A stretch of DNA of 64,000 nucleotides from Polyodon spathula (lineage: Eukaryota; Chordata; Actinopteri; Acipenseriformes; Polyodontidae), in assembly GCF_017654505.1 (NCBI RefSeq), contig NC_054536.1, positions 93,088,859 through 93,152,858 on the forward strand, given 5' to 3'. The notes under the pieces were generated by a model. It searched no databases. It worked only from the letters and a program-made list of their open reading frames with translations, and had not been told where the DNA came from. Positions 1 to 12,932 of this stretch are shown here, in pieces; position 1 is the first letter of the stretch; every line of letters begins with the position of its first letter. The translations under genes were made by a program, and so were the position numbers.

Positions 1-790
1 AAAAAAAACACATTGGCGACGACTACATTTGTAGAAGACACAGTGCCTTTGTAAATGCATGTGTTGCTGTATTTTAGTGGACTCAACAGGATTTTCAGAT
101 AAGCAAGATTTCAACTTTAGTCCTCTCATCCCTACCTCCCTTTTTTTGTTGCTTGAATCAGGAGTAAAATCTGTGTTTTGTTTGGAATTTGCATCAAATT
201 GCAGCACACACAAGACGGCACTTGCAGACAGCCTGTGAGACTGAACAGTCGTGCAGCAAGCAGAGGCTATGTGACGTTGCTGTTCTCAAGTGACCTGCTT
301 AACTGGTACAAAAGAGTGTTTACTTTCTTTACTATTTCCCATGCAGAGTTCAGTACTGTCACTGAACAAAGCAGCACAGCATTGATGGCTCTTCATACAT
401 GGACAAATACTGTACTTAAAATAAAAACATTCTGTGTTGTTAGAGAATTATAATTACTTCAATACATGCGCACATTGTTGTCTTACAGTACAAGTGCCAG
501 GCTGTGCTCTGACAATGTTGCTCAATTTTATTTAATGTTGTGCTTTTTTTGCCATGCGTCGTACCTTTTGAATTTATGTATTTTTTATCACTGATTGTAT
601 CCTCATTAATCTAAAGAGCCAAGGATGTAAGTGTGAAGTTCTGTGAATCTGAGAATCTTGTATTGTTTTTTTCAGGCCCAAGGATGTAGTCTGTGTTTTT
701 CTTGTTTAGTTAGGATGTTTTTAGAGCGAGACATCTCTTGCCGTATGCAGTTTATCTTTAAATAAACATGGCTTTTGGTGGACCTGCTTT
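1..790 (+). other. Non-coding, 3'-UTR-like tail with AATAAA
   Basis: No convincing coding exon is seen. A canonical AATAAA lies at 761-766 and is followed by a G/T-rich stretch, which could be a polyadenylation site of a gene entering from the left. In mammals the gene upstream of CTNNAL1 in the same direction is TMEM245, so its 3' end is one possibility. That is inference from synteny memory; no TMEM245 coding sequence is visible. Confidence 0.2.
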
Positions 791-1487
791 AAAAAAAGGA
801 AATGGAGTGCAAGACATCTGTAAGCTGCTGATAGCTTTCAAAATCATCATGGTGGGTCAGAATGGAAGGAATATGTGTATTTACCTGTTTTTCCAAACTA
901 AATCTTCCAAAGGAAGGATCACATGATTACAATGTAATAGCTGAGGATCAGTCTTTTAGGGAGTAATTTACGAAAGGGCACTAAATATTATGGTGCATCA
1001 TAATTGCAATTAGTGTGCATGTTCATGATCTCCGTATTTGCTATTGCAGTTTTATTAATTATGGTGCACAATGATTTTAAGGGAAAGGCACCAATACTGT
1101 TCTAATTTATGGGAATTAAGAAGCTGCAGAGGAGCTCTTTGATCTGTCATAACTGTGTAATTGCAGCAGTTTTAACTGCTGGGGCATGCAAAAAAAAAAA
1201 ATTCTGCTGAAAACAAGTTCCAGTGTATTTAAAGGTCATGGCCACCGACTATAAAATAAGTGGTAAGAAAGGGCAGCACTATAAAGGAAACCATTTTCTT
1301 TATTTCTTGCATATAAAAAGAAAATATTCCAATTACAAGGAATCTCTTAATTCTTATATGTAACACAATAACACAGACATATCTTAGAAGTGCCCTAAAA
1401 ATGTGAGCAAGGAATGAAAAAATGGGACTCGTGTAAGCTGATTCACACGGATACTGCAAGAAATGACTTGAGGTTTTTGCTTTGAAC

Positions 1488-1545
1488 AATAAATAACCAA
1501 ATGATCAAGATGGGCCAAATGGGCCTCCTCTTGTTTATGTTCTTA
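1488..1545 (+). mobile_element. CR1-type LINE 3' tail fragment
   Basis: The stretch AACCAAATGATCAAGATGGG, then a GGCCTCCTCTTGTT-like block and TTATGTTCTT, matches the 3' end of the CR1 element at 41655-41721. Only the tail is present, as is usual for 5'-truncated LINE copies. Confidence 0.55.
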
Positions 1546-1850
1546 AAAGATCACATACAACATAACACCTCCATGAATCACCACTTCCAAATAATTCAAT
1601 AAAATTAGTTAGGCAGATAAAAAAAAAAAACAGCGTATTTCTGACAAAGAACTGCTTTACTAAAAACGCTGGTAACATACCCAATTCAATAGTGAAAAGT
1701 TCAAAGTGAAGTATTATATTTAATGCTACATTTCTAAAACAAACGGGCTACTAATGTAGATGCCTTCCTCTTACATGCTGTTAGAACAGAATTCTGTTTA
1801 AGCAAATTCAAGCCAAATGTGTCAAAACAACGCCCCAGTGCACCTTAAAT

Positions 1851-1914
1851 AAGAACATGAGACATTTTACTAGCGAGAGGAGGCCGTTCGGCCCATCGTG
1901 CTCGTTTGGTTGTT
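1851..1914 (-). mobile_element. CR1-type LINE 3' tail fragment, reverse
   Basis: Read on the minus strand this is AACAACCAAACGAGCACGAT, GGGCCGAACGGCCTCCTCTC and a tail ending ATGTTCTT. It corresponds to the last ~65 bp of the CR1 copy ending at 41721. Confidence 0.65.
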
Positions 1915-2723
1915 AAAAATCTTGCAAAGAAAGTAAATTAGACGAAAGACAACCACTTTGGCTAATATAATAAACTGTAAGTACTTTTTATTGCTTTCAT
2001 GTTGAACCTGTCTGCATTGGCAGGCTTTTGCAGTGTCGGAATCTTTATAGATCCTGTGCTTTCCTCTGCAGGTGAAGCATTACATTGGAAACATGTGCTG
2101 GCAATGAAGTCTGTATTCATTCTGGTCTTTCCACCGCTCGCATGCAATTCAAAACACAGGACGTTCACAGCTATCACATTACACACACGTAAAATACGGA
2201 TTAACACAGTCCAAAGAAAATAAAAACATAGCTAACACTTTTGACGTAGAGTTTTAATAACACATGTCAAACACACGCCTCAAAACATGTCACACCTCAA
2301 AACAGAAAAGTTAATTTATAAGGTGCAGCAGCATCAAACGAAACGTATAACTTATATTTGAGTAATAATGCTAAACATTTTAAAACGGCCAAATACAAAA
2401 TTTTGAAAGAAAATAATGTTAGTTGAGGGCCTGAACCATTGTGAAAGTGTAATAAGAAACAATGGACGGAGTTGCAAAACAAACTAAAAACAAACTAAGT
2501 GTATGCTGCAGACAAATATCTAGAAGCTGCTTTAAATGAAATGCTTCTGTGAGCAGGCCTATAAACTGTACAGCTTTGCTTTATCAGGAAAGAAAGGCAT
2601 TCGAATTGAAGGCAGTGTTATAGAACTGTAGCTGGGTAACAGAAGCCAAGAAAATTATTAAAATAACAAAAAATTAAAAAATGTATTCCAGTTTTTCAAT
2701 AAAAACTCAAACAATAATACATA

Positions 2724-2779
2724 ACATTTCCTTTCACATGAGCTGTAACAATTGTTACAGCTCATTTGAAAGGAAATGT
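2724..2779. repeat. 56-bp spacer-free palindrome
   Basis: Arms 2724-2751 and 2752-2779 are 28 bp each with a single mismatch and no loop; the centre is TGTAACAATTGTTACA. It lies in AT-rich non-coding sequence. It could be a miniature fold-back element end or a cruciform-forming site. No target duplication was evident. Confidence 0.85.
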
Positions 2780-5700
2780 AGTGCATTATCAGTTGACACA
2801 ATAGCTCTACCCTTTGGATCAATCTTCTGTAATCCTACCATGTCTTGGCAATAAACGCAGTGGCCATAGACATATTTTCCTAAAGTTAATAGCATTACAT
2901 TTTAACTTCATTAAACTCTTCAAATAAAATAAATGTGGAAAAAACAACATTTACTCACCATTTTGTTTCTTTTAATTGCATTCCCTATAACAAAAACTAG
3001 GATTGCAACATGAAAGAAAAACTAAGCTTTGATCACAGTACGAGGTATTTCCTTTGCAAGCTGGACTAGGGTAAGATTGATTCTCTTCCCAAATCTGAAG
3101 AAACTTTATGCAGAGATCAGTATTTGGCAGCTTATGTTGCGTGCTCATGGTAATCTGAACTCTGAAATGCTGATGTGTTTGTAACAACCACAGTAAATAA
3201 TGGACCAAGAGCAGCTGTGTTGGTCTTCTATCTTTTGTATTTATAAACAACCAGCTAGTAAACGTGTTAATATAATGTGCTTCATTTATTTTTCTGTTAA
3301 TTGTTAGTTAATATCTAATAGGCCATCAAAAACAGCAAACAAGACATTTGGATTATCAATTCGTAGTGAATCATATATTTGAAATCGGTTCAAATTGTTA
3401 CTGTAATAATGTAAAGGAAGTCAAGGTTTTAACACTGTAGCAGCGCCTCCTTTCAGTGTGCTGTTTTGCAGTATTCTGGGATGTATGCGGCTTTCCGGTG
3501 CATTTAAGCATAAAAGCATAGTAGCGAAACTATTCAAAATATACTCCGATACAAAGCTGTGAAAAAGAAACTGCAGGGTGCTCATAAAGGAGGGCAGTAG
3601 ATTGATACCCATCACAATGGCTCATTTCTTCATTTTAACCCAGCTGCAATGTTCTGCAACTATGGGGCTCAAAATGTGAAACAGTAATAGGCAGAAATAA
3701 GACACCACTACAGGCATTTCACAGTGCTGAATATTTCTAGGAGGGTTCTCTAAATACTGGGCAGTACGTATAGGCCTAGTTTGATGAACTGTCATACTGT
3801 GTAAGAGGAGTTTGTTCTTATCTGATTTTTCACTCACTCAGCAGTTCAACTGGTTTAATTTAAGTGGTGTTGGGGCAATTATTTACATCGATCTTATTAA
3901 CATTTAGCTCTGAGGAATTGCACAGTACTGTAAAGTGACCAGTTAAGCACTGGCAACACACACATACACTATCTAAAATGTTAGCAAATGCAAAAGATAG
4001 ACTGCCTTGTCTTTAGTACTTCTCCACGCTGGAGTTCTCATGCTTGCCACCCATCGTCGTCCATCATAAAACTAATTACCATGATTTTATAATGACAGGT
4101 TTGGTTCCGCTGCACACTTGTAAGAGATTGTAGCCCCACTAACTGTTCCATCATGGAAGGACAGGCTTTGGCCATTAATTCTATCACAATTTGTTAAGCG
4201 GTCTGGAAAGCAGAGCCTGGTTTAATAGAGACTGCAATATTTAATACATCTGATTTGACTGTACCATTCTATATAGAAGACGAGCAATTACCCATTCTTA
4301 TTTGCCATCTTTCTCATTGAGGAATTTTAAATTGCACTGTTTTCTTCTACCATTCTTAATGCCAGCAGTAGTTTCTTTCATAGAGATAATCACAAATCAT
4401 TCCTAGTTACAGTAAAATCAGTGTGTCTTGCTTTTGTATTTGGGGCGTTGTGAGATCAACCAGCTCCTCAAAACATTTTAGATCTAACCAAAGCCATCTG
4501 CGGTAAGAATGGCGATCTTCTAAAACCAGCTCTGCCGTTAGTTTAGGAGATTCCTTGTTGCCGTCTTTGTCCTTTTGTCCACATCTTCCCCCCTTTTTTC
4601 TTTTTCTTTTTCAGTCTCATCGTCAATAAAACGTGCAGTAATTGCTACCGCAGCCGCAACCTTGTTTAGCGCCATGTTGAATTGCCATGAAATTGCTACC
4701 AATATTGCAAGCAATAAATTGCCAAACGTAGATTAGAAAAATTGCTAAAAAAAACAAACAAAAAAACATGCGCCTCTTGCAACACTTATTTTTTGTTTTT
4801 GTTTCTCAGTTTTTAGTTTAGAGAACTCAATTAGCCAGAGAGACTAGCTTTGTACTTTACACTAGACAGAATGCTTCTACTTATTACCCTTAACGTTAAA
4901 GTGAGTCTCATATTTGTTACAATGGTAAACTGTAGCCTGGATTCCAAAAGATGTGTTCTCACTATTCTTCTGTTAGGGAGCGGGCCTTGTAAAGCTCTCA
5001 ATCAGAATTTGTCATTCTGCTTCCTTGGCCAGAGTGTAATCCTACAGTTAGAGGATGCATGGCTGGTTAGATATGTGTCGATTGATATTCCTCACCTCCA
5101 TACAAAAGTTTTAAAAACTTTTTAGTCAAAAAATTTATGTGATGATCATCGTGACAAATGATCTAGCTTTAAATTCAATTTCCATGAATTAATTTTAAAT
5201 ACTACAATTAAGTGTGTTTTCAGTCTGCTCCAAGCACTACTAAACAGTAAGCATTGTGTGACCTTTCTGTTTCAAGTAAAGTAATTGTGCTCATTCGTAT
5301 GACTCCAGTCTTCCAAACTCCTCAACTCCTATCCCCAAATCCTCAGTTGTCATTCTTCCATTCGGTTTGTGTTTCAGTGCTCTGACATGACCCCCAGTGA
5401 TATTACACCGGACAGTGTGTAACAACATGAGTGCTACGTTTTAATTTGGGATCCAGGGAAATGGCATTCCAATACATACAGGTATCTGTGTAACCAAAAA
5501 ATAAAATAAAAAAAGTTTACAGGCTGGTTCTGTGGGACGGCATTTAATTTAAAGGAGGTTACATGCTCAGAAACATAAAGGGCAAAACAGCTACTCTTAG
5601 AGTTATAACATGTTCCATGGTGATAGAAAAACTTAATTACCTCGGGCATGAAAAATACAGTACATACTGTTCCAGCTGAATGACGTCAAGCACTAATCTA

Positions 5701-6978
5701 CTTGACGACAGTACAAAAGAAAACACTATACGTTTTGGTTCTTAACTCAGCCTGAAGTACACAAATGCTGGTCTAAATAAAAGCTACTTTATAATTCATA
5801 TTTTGATCCAAGGTAAAAGGGGACACGCAACAGCTGACTCTGCACCTGGCAAGACTCTTTGTTCAAATGACTGCTTTGTCTGGATAGAGAATCATGCACA
5901 GTTGCAAACAATGTGAGCTTTATTCCTCTAATATTTATACTGTAAACCAAAGCTATCCAACCAGTTACAGTAACATATATTTATTGCAGTAACAGATGAT
6001 TATGCTCTGCAGTTCACAGTGGTGTGTTCAGTGATCACAATAGAAGGCAGAAATACTTAGAGTTATAGATAACTTTTTCTTTTTTTATATAAATTGAATA
6101 GCATATAAAATTATATGGGGAAAGGGGTGGGGCTGGGTTAGGTTAGCCATCGTAATAATGAGTTGTAGCCCATAGTATGCAGACCACTTGCAAGTATTTT
6201 GTGGGTAAGGACACTTAACGACTTAAGTTCTGTAGAATGTATCTATTATGGTTAGGTGTTGAGGAATGGCATTGATACACAGATGTGTTCTGTAATATGA
6301 TGTGGATAAATTTATGGCGTTGAACAATTATCGGTAATTGTGATTATCGTCCTTGTGATCCAATGAAGGAGGAGCCGGCTCTGCATTGAGCAGTAAGCAG
6401 CGCTGGACTGTGCACGAGTAAAACATGATGTGTGGAGCACTGAGTGCATTGGGAAGTACTGGCTTTAAACAACCTGCTGAGGCGCGTAACTTTGTCATGG
6501 TTTCATTTTGATAATACGTTGGCAAAGCATGACTGGTTTTCTAACATAAAAACACATTGTTTGTAAAATTGAAAAAATGCTAGCTCACAAAAGTGCAACT
6601 TTTGACTAAACATTCTGACAGTTTTTCTTTTAACTTGAATTTAAATGTAATTGCAAAAAGAAAACGACAAAACAAAAAATAAAACGCAACCATAAGGCAA
6701 ACGTTTAATAATACAACTTGTGTTGCTTCTTTATTTTAAACTACAGTAAAGACATGAGTACTGTACTGCAGCCTATGCCCCGCACAGGGAAAAATAAGCT
6801 TGTATCTGTTCCCATGGTGCTGCTATTGTAAAAAAAAGGGTAGTTGCATAAGTAGAAGAAAATTAACTTTGAATGGAAGGACAGGCAGTTTATTTGATTA
6901 AACTGTCTGCATACAAGCAGCCATGTGCAAAACTCTGTATGTTCTGATACAATTAAATATATACAGAGACACATACAC

Positions 6979-7115
6979 CAATGGCACTGGAACCATTTTT
7001 AAGTGGGGGGTGCTGAAAGCCATTGAATAAAACTGTAACCCCTATCTATGATGGATGCCATGCAAAGCCAGGGGATGCTACTGCACCCCCAGCACCCCTA
7101 GTTCCAGCGCCCTTG
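6979..7115. mobile_element. 137-bp hAT-type miniature element
   Basis: The ends are imperfect inverted repeats, CAATGGCACTGGAAC on the left and the complement of CAAGGGCGCTGGAAC on the right. The 8-bp flanks ACATACAC (6971-6978) and AAATACAC (7116-7123) look like a target duplication with one mismatch. An 8-bp duplication is the hAT signature. No coding capacity. Confidence 0.6.
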
Positions 7116-7128
7116 AAATACACGTGTG

Positions 7129-7152
7129 TTTTTTTTTTTTTTTTTTTTTTTA
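7129..7152. repeat. Poly-T tract (24)
   Basis: Uninterrupted T run directly right of the hAT-type mini-element. Confidence 0.9.
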
Positions 7153-7640
7153 ACCTAGTTTGATTCTCTTAATGACAGATTCTTCACACAAGTAAAGAAA
7201 ACAAATGCTTCCAGGTAACGTTAGCAATTTTATTTTGTTATATTAATACATTTGGTGAAAGTAAACATTCTCAAATGTTTAAATAAAAAAGATATGTATT
7301 TTATAGGAAAACTACATAATGTCTTAATATACAAATTGCAATAGGTGTATTTTTATACTCAAGTTTGTTGTCTAGTTTTATTCTTCTAACCTCAGTGACT
7401 TAGACTGGCGGTTGTCATGCTGTTCAAGTATAAATTTCAATAATTTATATTTTATTTATTTGGCTGATAAATCACGATTATCATAGTAATATGTAGGTAA
7501 TGTCTGTTGCTACTTTGACTGGGAACAAACCTGTGCTTGGCTATTCATTGTAGGAGTTTTGAAGCCATTGCATAGATATGTTGCACATGCTTACACTATA
7601 TTTCACAGTAGGATGTTTCCAACTGATTACCACATACCTC
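7153..7640. other. No gene recognised
   Basis: AT-rich sequence with no supported feature. Confidence 0.5.
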
Positions 7641-8392
7641 TATGTTCTCATTGTCGGTCTGCTGTGCCTGGTACACTGCCAGCACGTTACGCTACTTTCT
7701 CTATGTTGTTCTGCTGTGCCCGTCACACTGGCAGCACGTTACGCTACTTTCTGTGTGTCATTCTGCTATGCCTGGTACACTGCCAGCCCTTTACGCTGTA
7801 TTCTGTGTGTCATTCTGCTATGCACTGCCAGGCCTTTACGCTATGTTCTCTGTGTCGTTCTGCTGTGTATGGTACACTGCCAGCCCTTTACGCTACGTTC
7901 TCTGTGTCGTTCTGCTATGCCTGGTACACTGCCAGCCCTTTACGCTGTATTCTGTGTGTCGTTCTGCTATGCACTGCCAGCCCTTTACGCTATGTTCTCT
8001 GTGTCGTTCTGCTATGTATGGTACACTGCCAGCCCTTTACGCTACGTTCTCAGTGTCGTTCTGCTATGTATGGTACACTGCCAGTCCTTTACGCTACGTT
8101 CTCTGTGTCGTTCTGCTATGTATGGTACACTGCCAGCCCTTTACGCTACGTTCTCTGTGTCGTTCTGCTATGCATGGTACACTGCCAGCCCTTTACGCTA
8201 TGTTCTCTGTGTCGTTCTGCTATGTATGGTACACTGCCAGCCCTTTACGCTATGTTCTCTATGTCGTTCTGCTATGTATGGTACACTGCCAGCCCTTTAC
8301 GCTACGTTCTCAGTGTCGTTCTGCTATGTATGGTATACTGCCAGCCCTTTACGCTACGTTCTCTGTGTCGTTCTGCTATGCATGGTATACTG
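7641..8392. repeat. 52-bp tandem satellite, about 14-15 units
   Basis: The unit is TTCTGCTATGTATGGTACAC, TGCCAGCCCTTTACGCTACG, TTCTCTGTGTCG. Two units (near 7815-7860 and 7965-8010) lack about 7 bp around the GGTA. Left units are more diverged (CAGCACGTTACG) and right units are nearly identical, which indicates expansion on the right side. The 52-bp period is not a multiple of 3 and the unit lacks stops, so long open frames occur in all three + frames; they are not genes. Confidence 0.95.
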
Positions 8393-10069
8393 TGGGCTGA
8401 AGCATGAAAGCCAACTCTGAGATCTCTGGAGAGGAAATCCTCTTGCTCTTGTTTGCTTTGATTTTTGCCTACGGGGCACAAGCTCACTTTAACCTGGAAG
8501 TGCCAGGGTCTGCATTTAAGGAAAGAAAACCACTGTCCCCAGGGAGGAAAGCTGCAATTACTGTCTTCAGTGCATCTATGATGGAGCATACAATGAATGG
8601 TACAGCCACTCACATGTGCTGCACTGCTCCTGCTCTACAGATTTGTAGATCTGGTGGGTGGAGTTACTTTTTCTAATACAACAGCTGCATGTTACAGAGT
8701 GTATGCAGAGTGCACTGAAGTGCTTTCTCATGAACTGTAAGTCTGCCTGGCATGTAAGCTATTGTTTACAGTTTTATAATTGCTCAATTATCTAAATGAT
8801 TAGAAATACCTACAAGTTGGTTGGTTTCATTTGCCCTGCAAAATGTATTGGACCCTACAAGATGAACTGGAGTAGAACACACTCAATAGGACACGTTTAG
8901 GACTGCGTTGTCCATCCCTGCAGTTGTTCCAAGCTCTCCTGCTTAGACAGGATTACTATTTAAAGTTAACCAACTATTCAAATATTAAAAGTTTTTTTTT
9001 TTGTTTGTTTTTTTTAACTTGAATATTGCTTAACAGAAACCAAATATTTTCCTTCAGGAGTACAAACGATCAACCTAATTTATATTTAACAGAATCCTCA
9101 AGTGAAGCATAGTAATCTGGGTATGGTTTTCTTACAGCAAGACCAGGCAGTTTTGTACAAGTAACATAATGCCACCCACCACCATTTCATTTAGCCAGTG
9201 AGTGGGTAAAGAGATTTTGGTTCTTAGAATCGATTCGAATTTTCTGATTAATTGCCATAATTGGTTCAGTGTCATTAGTTTGCAGTAATGTACTGTAATA
9301 GATCCAGTTGGGATGAGAAGTATAATAGGGATAGGGGTGATTCTCAATAATGTGGTTAATACCCCCTGCTTCTACAGTACCTACCAAAACACAAAGGAAC
9401 AGTAAATGTGGGGAAGGAAAACACTTATGTATTTTTTTAACAAGGTTGGAGGTAATACTGAGCTGAGCTGTTACTGCCACTTGATTTCCTTTGATTTCTA
9501 GCAGGTTTGGCTAACATGAGCATGAGAAGTTAGTAGCGAACAAAGATTCAAAGGGTTGATGAAGCTGCTGTCTCCTAACTACCACCTACCGATGTAGAGG
9601 GGAAATTGACAGTCTTTGTCATTAGCATCTGCAGTCGAGAGGCTGCAGGCACAGCATCGACGATGACAGATTGGGTGGAATAAATAAAGCACAAGAGGGG
9701 CGGATTCAGCTGATACGGTAAATGTGGAAGCCCAGCCAACACTTCAAAGCATCGTAGATGAAAAGATGCAAAGATTGCTATGATCTCTTTCAGAATAAAA
9801 AAATAAAATGTTTGTATTTCTTCCTGTAACAGAATCTGTAAATGTCTTAAAAAAAACAAACAAACAAACAAAAAAACACAACTTAAAAATAAATAAATAA
9901 TAATAAAAAAAAACATATCATGCAAAGGAAATCCACAATGTATTAATTATCATATATACATACCGTATGGCCGACACACTACGACACGAAACAAATATTC
10001 CAGACTAGATCGCCGGTTAAATAGAAGACTCTCTAAAGAGATTTTTTTCCTGTTAATTCCCACACACAC

Positions 10070-10074
<5 letters not shown>
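8393..10074. other. No gene recognised
   Basis: Short open frames only. It holds T-rich runs near 8995-9015 and an A-rich simple stretch with AAAC and AAAT runs at about 9847-9913. Confidence 0.5.

Positions 10075-10138
<64 letters not shown>
10075..10138. repeat. (TA)n microsatellite
   Basis: Uninterrupted alternating TA after a short CACACA/TGTG stretch. Open frames across it encode only tyrosine-isoleucine repeats and are artefacts. Confidence 0.97.
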
Positions 10139-10143
<5 letters not shown>

Positions 10144-10520
10144 ATGTACGGTACGTAGCCAGTGCTCTGCTGTTTGGAAGAGAGGTGCAATTGATAGACA
10201 GCCTGCCTGCACACAGTGAAGTCACCTGTTGTGTGATGAAGACAATGCCGTGTACCCTCAAGCACAAATCTAAATATGTTTTTACAAAGTTACTTTGTAA
10301 TAATGTAAACAAAATGTAAAGGAATGTTTGTGCTGCTGCAATACCTGCATCCGGGCTTATGACAGCATAACTTTGCTGCAGCTGAGCAAAACAAATAACA
10401 AGAGGGGGATCTTCTCTAGAGCTTCCATTGTCCGTTAGCCAGGTCCGTTATTTTCATCAAGCTGACTCTTTACATCTCGTCTAATCTTTTTTGTTTTTCT
10501 TCAGCATTTGAAAAATGTTT

Positions 10521-10643
10521 ATAGACAAAGAGAAGGATAGCTCTTTCCTACTTTCGTCTGAAGAAGAGACGTTGAGGTCTTGAAAGCTTGTGATTATTAT
10601 TTAGCTTGTCCAATAAAATATATCCCATCTTCTCTTTGTCTAT
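10521..10643. repeat. Dispersed-repeat tail with 15-bp inverted repeat and hammerhead-like boxes
   Basis: A perfect 15-bp inverted repeat, ATAGACAAAGAGAAG (10521-10535) and its complement (10629-10643), encloses CTGAAGA, an AGAC...GTCT potential stem and GAAA at 10558-10585. This arrangement resembles the tail of the Penelope-like element near 25.04 kb and may be a degenerate relative. An AATAAA lies near 10611. Confidence 0.4.
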
Positions 10644-12930
10644 CATCTCTGCACAAATACGGCTACCATTTACAAATGTTTATGAATGTTCTGACATTTG
10701 CCTTTTATGTTTCCAATAAAAAACACTGCTTACACTGAAAGTGACTAAGCTGTAAATAGACTGTTGACAGACTTGATGTAATGTGACAAGGAAAACCATT
10801 GTGTACTCACTGGGGAGTCTCCACTAACCTACATTCCTCATTCTCTCTGACAGCCATGATAAAAGGTGTTTGTATCCTCCTCAGGGGAGCATTTACACCT
10901 GTGTTGTCTCTCCCAGGTTCAATCTCTGCAATATGCCGTTAGTACTGGAGCTTCAAAACTACTGGTTTTTATTTTGCCATTTTTTCTTTGTAATTTTCCT
11001 CACCTGGCTACATACCTATGATTTATTTATTTTATTATTTTTTTACACAAATTTCACGACCAAATCAATAGATTTACAAACAGGTCTGCCTTCCCTGGAG
11101 GACATAAGGCCAGCCCTGCAGGTACTGTACCAGTGGTGAGGAGAAACTGATGCCGATTTTTTTAAAAAAAATGTTCTCCTCTCTCCCTTACACACTGAAA
11201 TGGATCTCCTCCTGGTGGTTGATCAGTTAATACTGATATTGGCATATGACACGCACTGACCTCGAGACTACAAAACGTTGTCCTCTGCTTGAATGGCAAG
11301 AGGTTTGTCTTTGAACCATATGATTTGTGGTTCACGTCCAGTATTTGCCTTTCCATTTAGTTGGAAAGGACACTCCCTGTAAAATCTCCAGCGAAGATCG
11401 GCAGTCACAAGGGCCAGGTGAAGGTTCTGCAGCAGGAAGGTACTGTGAGAGATTTAAAATGTGCTGAATACCCTGTAATGTGATATTCTTGGGAAGTATT
11501 CTTGTAACCATATCTAATCCTGTTTATTGCGGGCCAGGTTTTAATTAGGGCTGTGCATTGGCAGTGTCTTCATGATATGATGCATATCACGATACAGTAA
11601 ATTAAGTGTGAAACATACAAATTGCACAATTGTTGTTCCTTTTGATAGGGCAAGTGTTGGAATATAAACAGTTTTGGTCAATTTAAGATTCACAACCTTC
11701 TTTACTTTTGTTTTCTGATTTAAATTTTTTTTCAATCAAATTATTAAACTGCATGTACATATATTGATGATGATGATGATGATAATGAAATAAATAATAA
11801 AAATAAATAAATAAAATCTATACAATTTGAAAGGTTTTTGGAAACAGATGTTTTAGAAATCAGTATTTCCAAATCCTACAGGTGAATGCATGCCTCGCTA
11901 ACTCTTGCATGACCTCTTGTTTTAAATGACCGATTAAATTGCCAATTAAAAGTGCAGTGCTTGAATTCTTAAATAGTAAAGCCACAGGGGGAATAAAATA
12001 ACTTGTTTAATTTAAATTCATTAAAAATAACTCGACTTTGCCCAGTGAAGTAAAACGTATTGTTTTTTGTGTGTGTCTCCAGAAATGTTCTACTTTCCTT
12101 GAATAGTTTCTATCCTTGGGTCCCAAAAAGTTCCAGTGAAACGCAGCTTTGATTTCAGCTACCCCTTTTCATAGTCTCTGGTACCCTAATTCTAAGTTGT
12201 CTTTTGATCATGTGCTATAAGATTTCCACAGTACTTGCCTGCCCGCTAAATTAGATGTGATCTGGCTTAACTGAGCTAATTTTTATTATCGAAATATCAC
12301 TTCCTGTATTAGTAGGAAGGTTGTACATATGTTCATCCTACATATGAAGTTAAGTTTGATTATTTCCATTAAGAGACAAATAAACTGACCCATGGTGGGG
12401 TCAGACAAACACCTCCTGTGTAGTGTCAGTATCTTGGTGGGACGAGTCCAGATACAGAGTTCTGTCTCTGCATGCTGCTTGTTCATTGGAATATACAGTA
12501 GCTCAAGAATAAGCAGCAAGCTACCACCTATGATCTCCACCTTTCTGAAAGGTCATCATACTGTATGTGTGCAACTATATGCTGCACCCTGCAGGATTTG
12601 AACTGAACGAATCCCATTCCCTCTCCACCACAATAAAGAAATGTTTTTGTAAGCCTTTAAAGCAGTTTTGATAGGATCGACACTTGTCATCATGACAGAA
12701 CAAGCTGCTTTACTTAATATAGGGTACTCCACTTCAGAGTTTTATTTGGGTCCTATGACACCCTCTCAAACAATTTGAACTCAGACATGCAGTAATGACA
12801 GGCTATACACCCAGTCAACTTGTTACTAAATGAGGAAGTGAATGCCTGCTGGCTAATAAAAGAACTATATTTTGTTTTGATTTAGTTACTGTATGTTCTT
12901 AGCACTTGTATGGAAGTAACAGTACATTTA
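10644..12930. other. No gene recognised
   Basis: AT-rich sequence with a short (TGA)n stretch near 11766 and AAAT runs near 11790-11815. No exon or transposon boundary could be supported. Confidence 0.5.
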
Positions 12931-12932
12931 TA

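Larger units (their letters stand above)
791..6978. other. No gene recognised; AT-rich intergenic or intronic sequence
   Basis: Only short open frames occur, with no family resemblance. The stretch contains two CR1-type tails and a palindrome, listed separately. I see nothing else that can be supported. Confidence 0.5.

Noticed and set aside
7559..8420. Overlapping open frames of 250-282 codons in three + frames
   Set aside because: They follow from the stop-free 52-bp satellite unit; no protein family resemblance.
9950..10312. Open frame of 120 codons on minus
   Set aside because: Mostly tyrosine-isoleucine repeat from the (TA)n tract. The same applies near 24.8, 25.2 and 30.05 kb.
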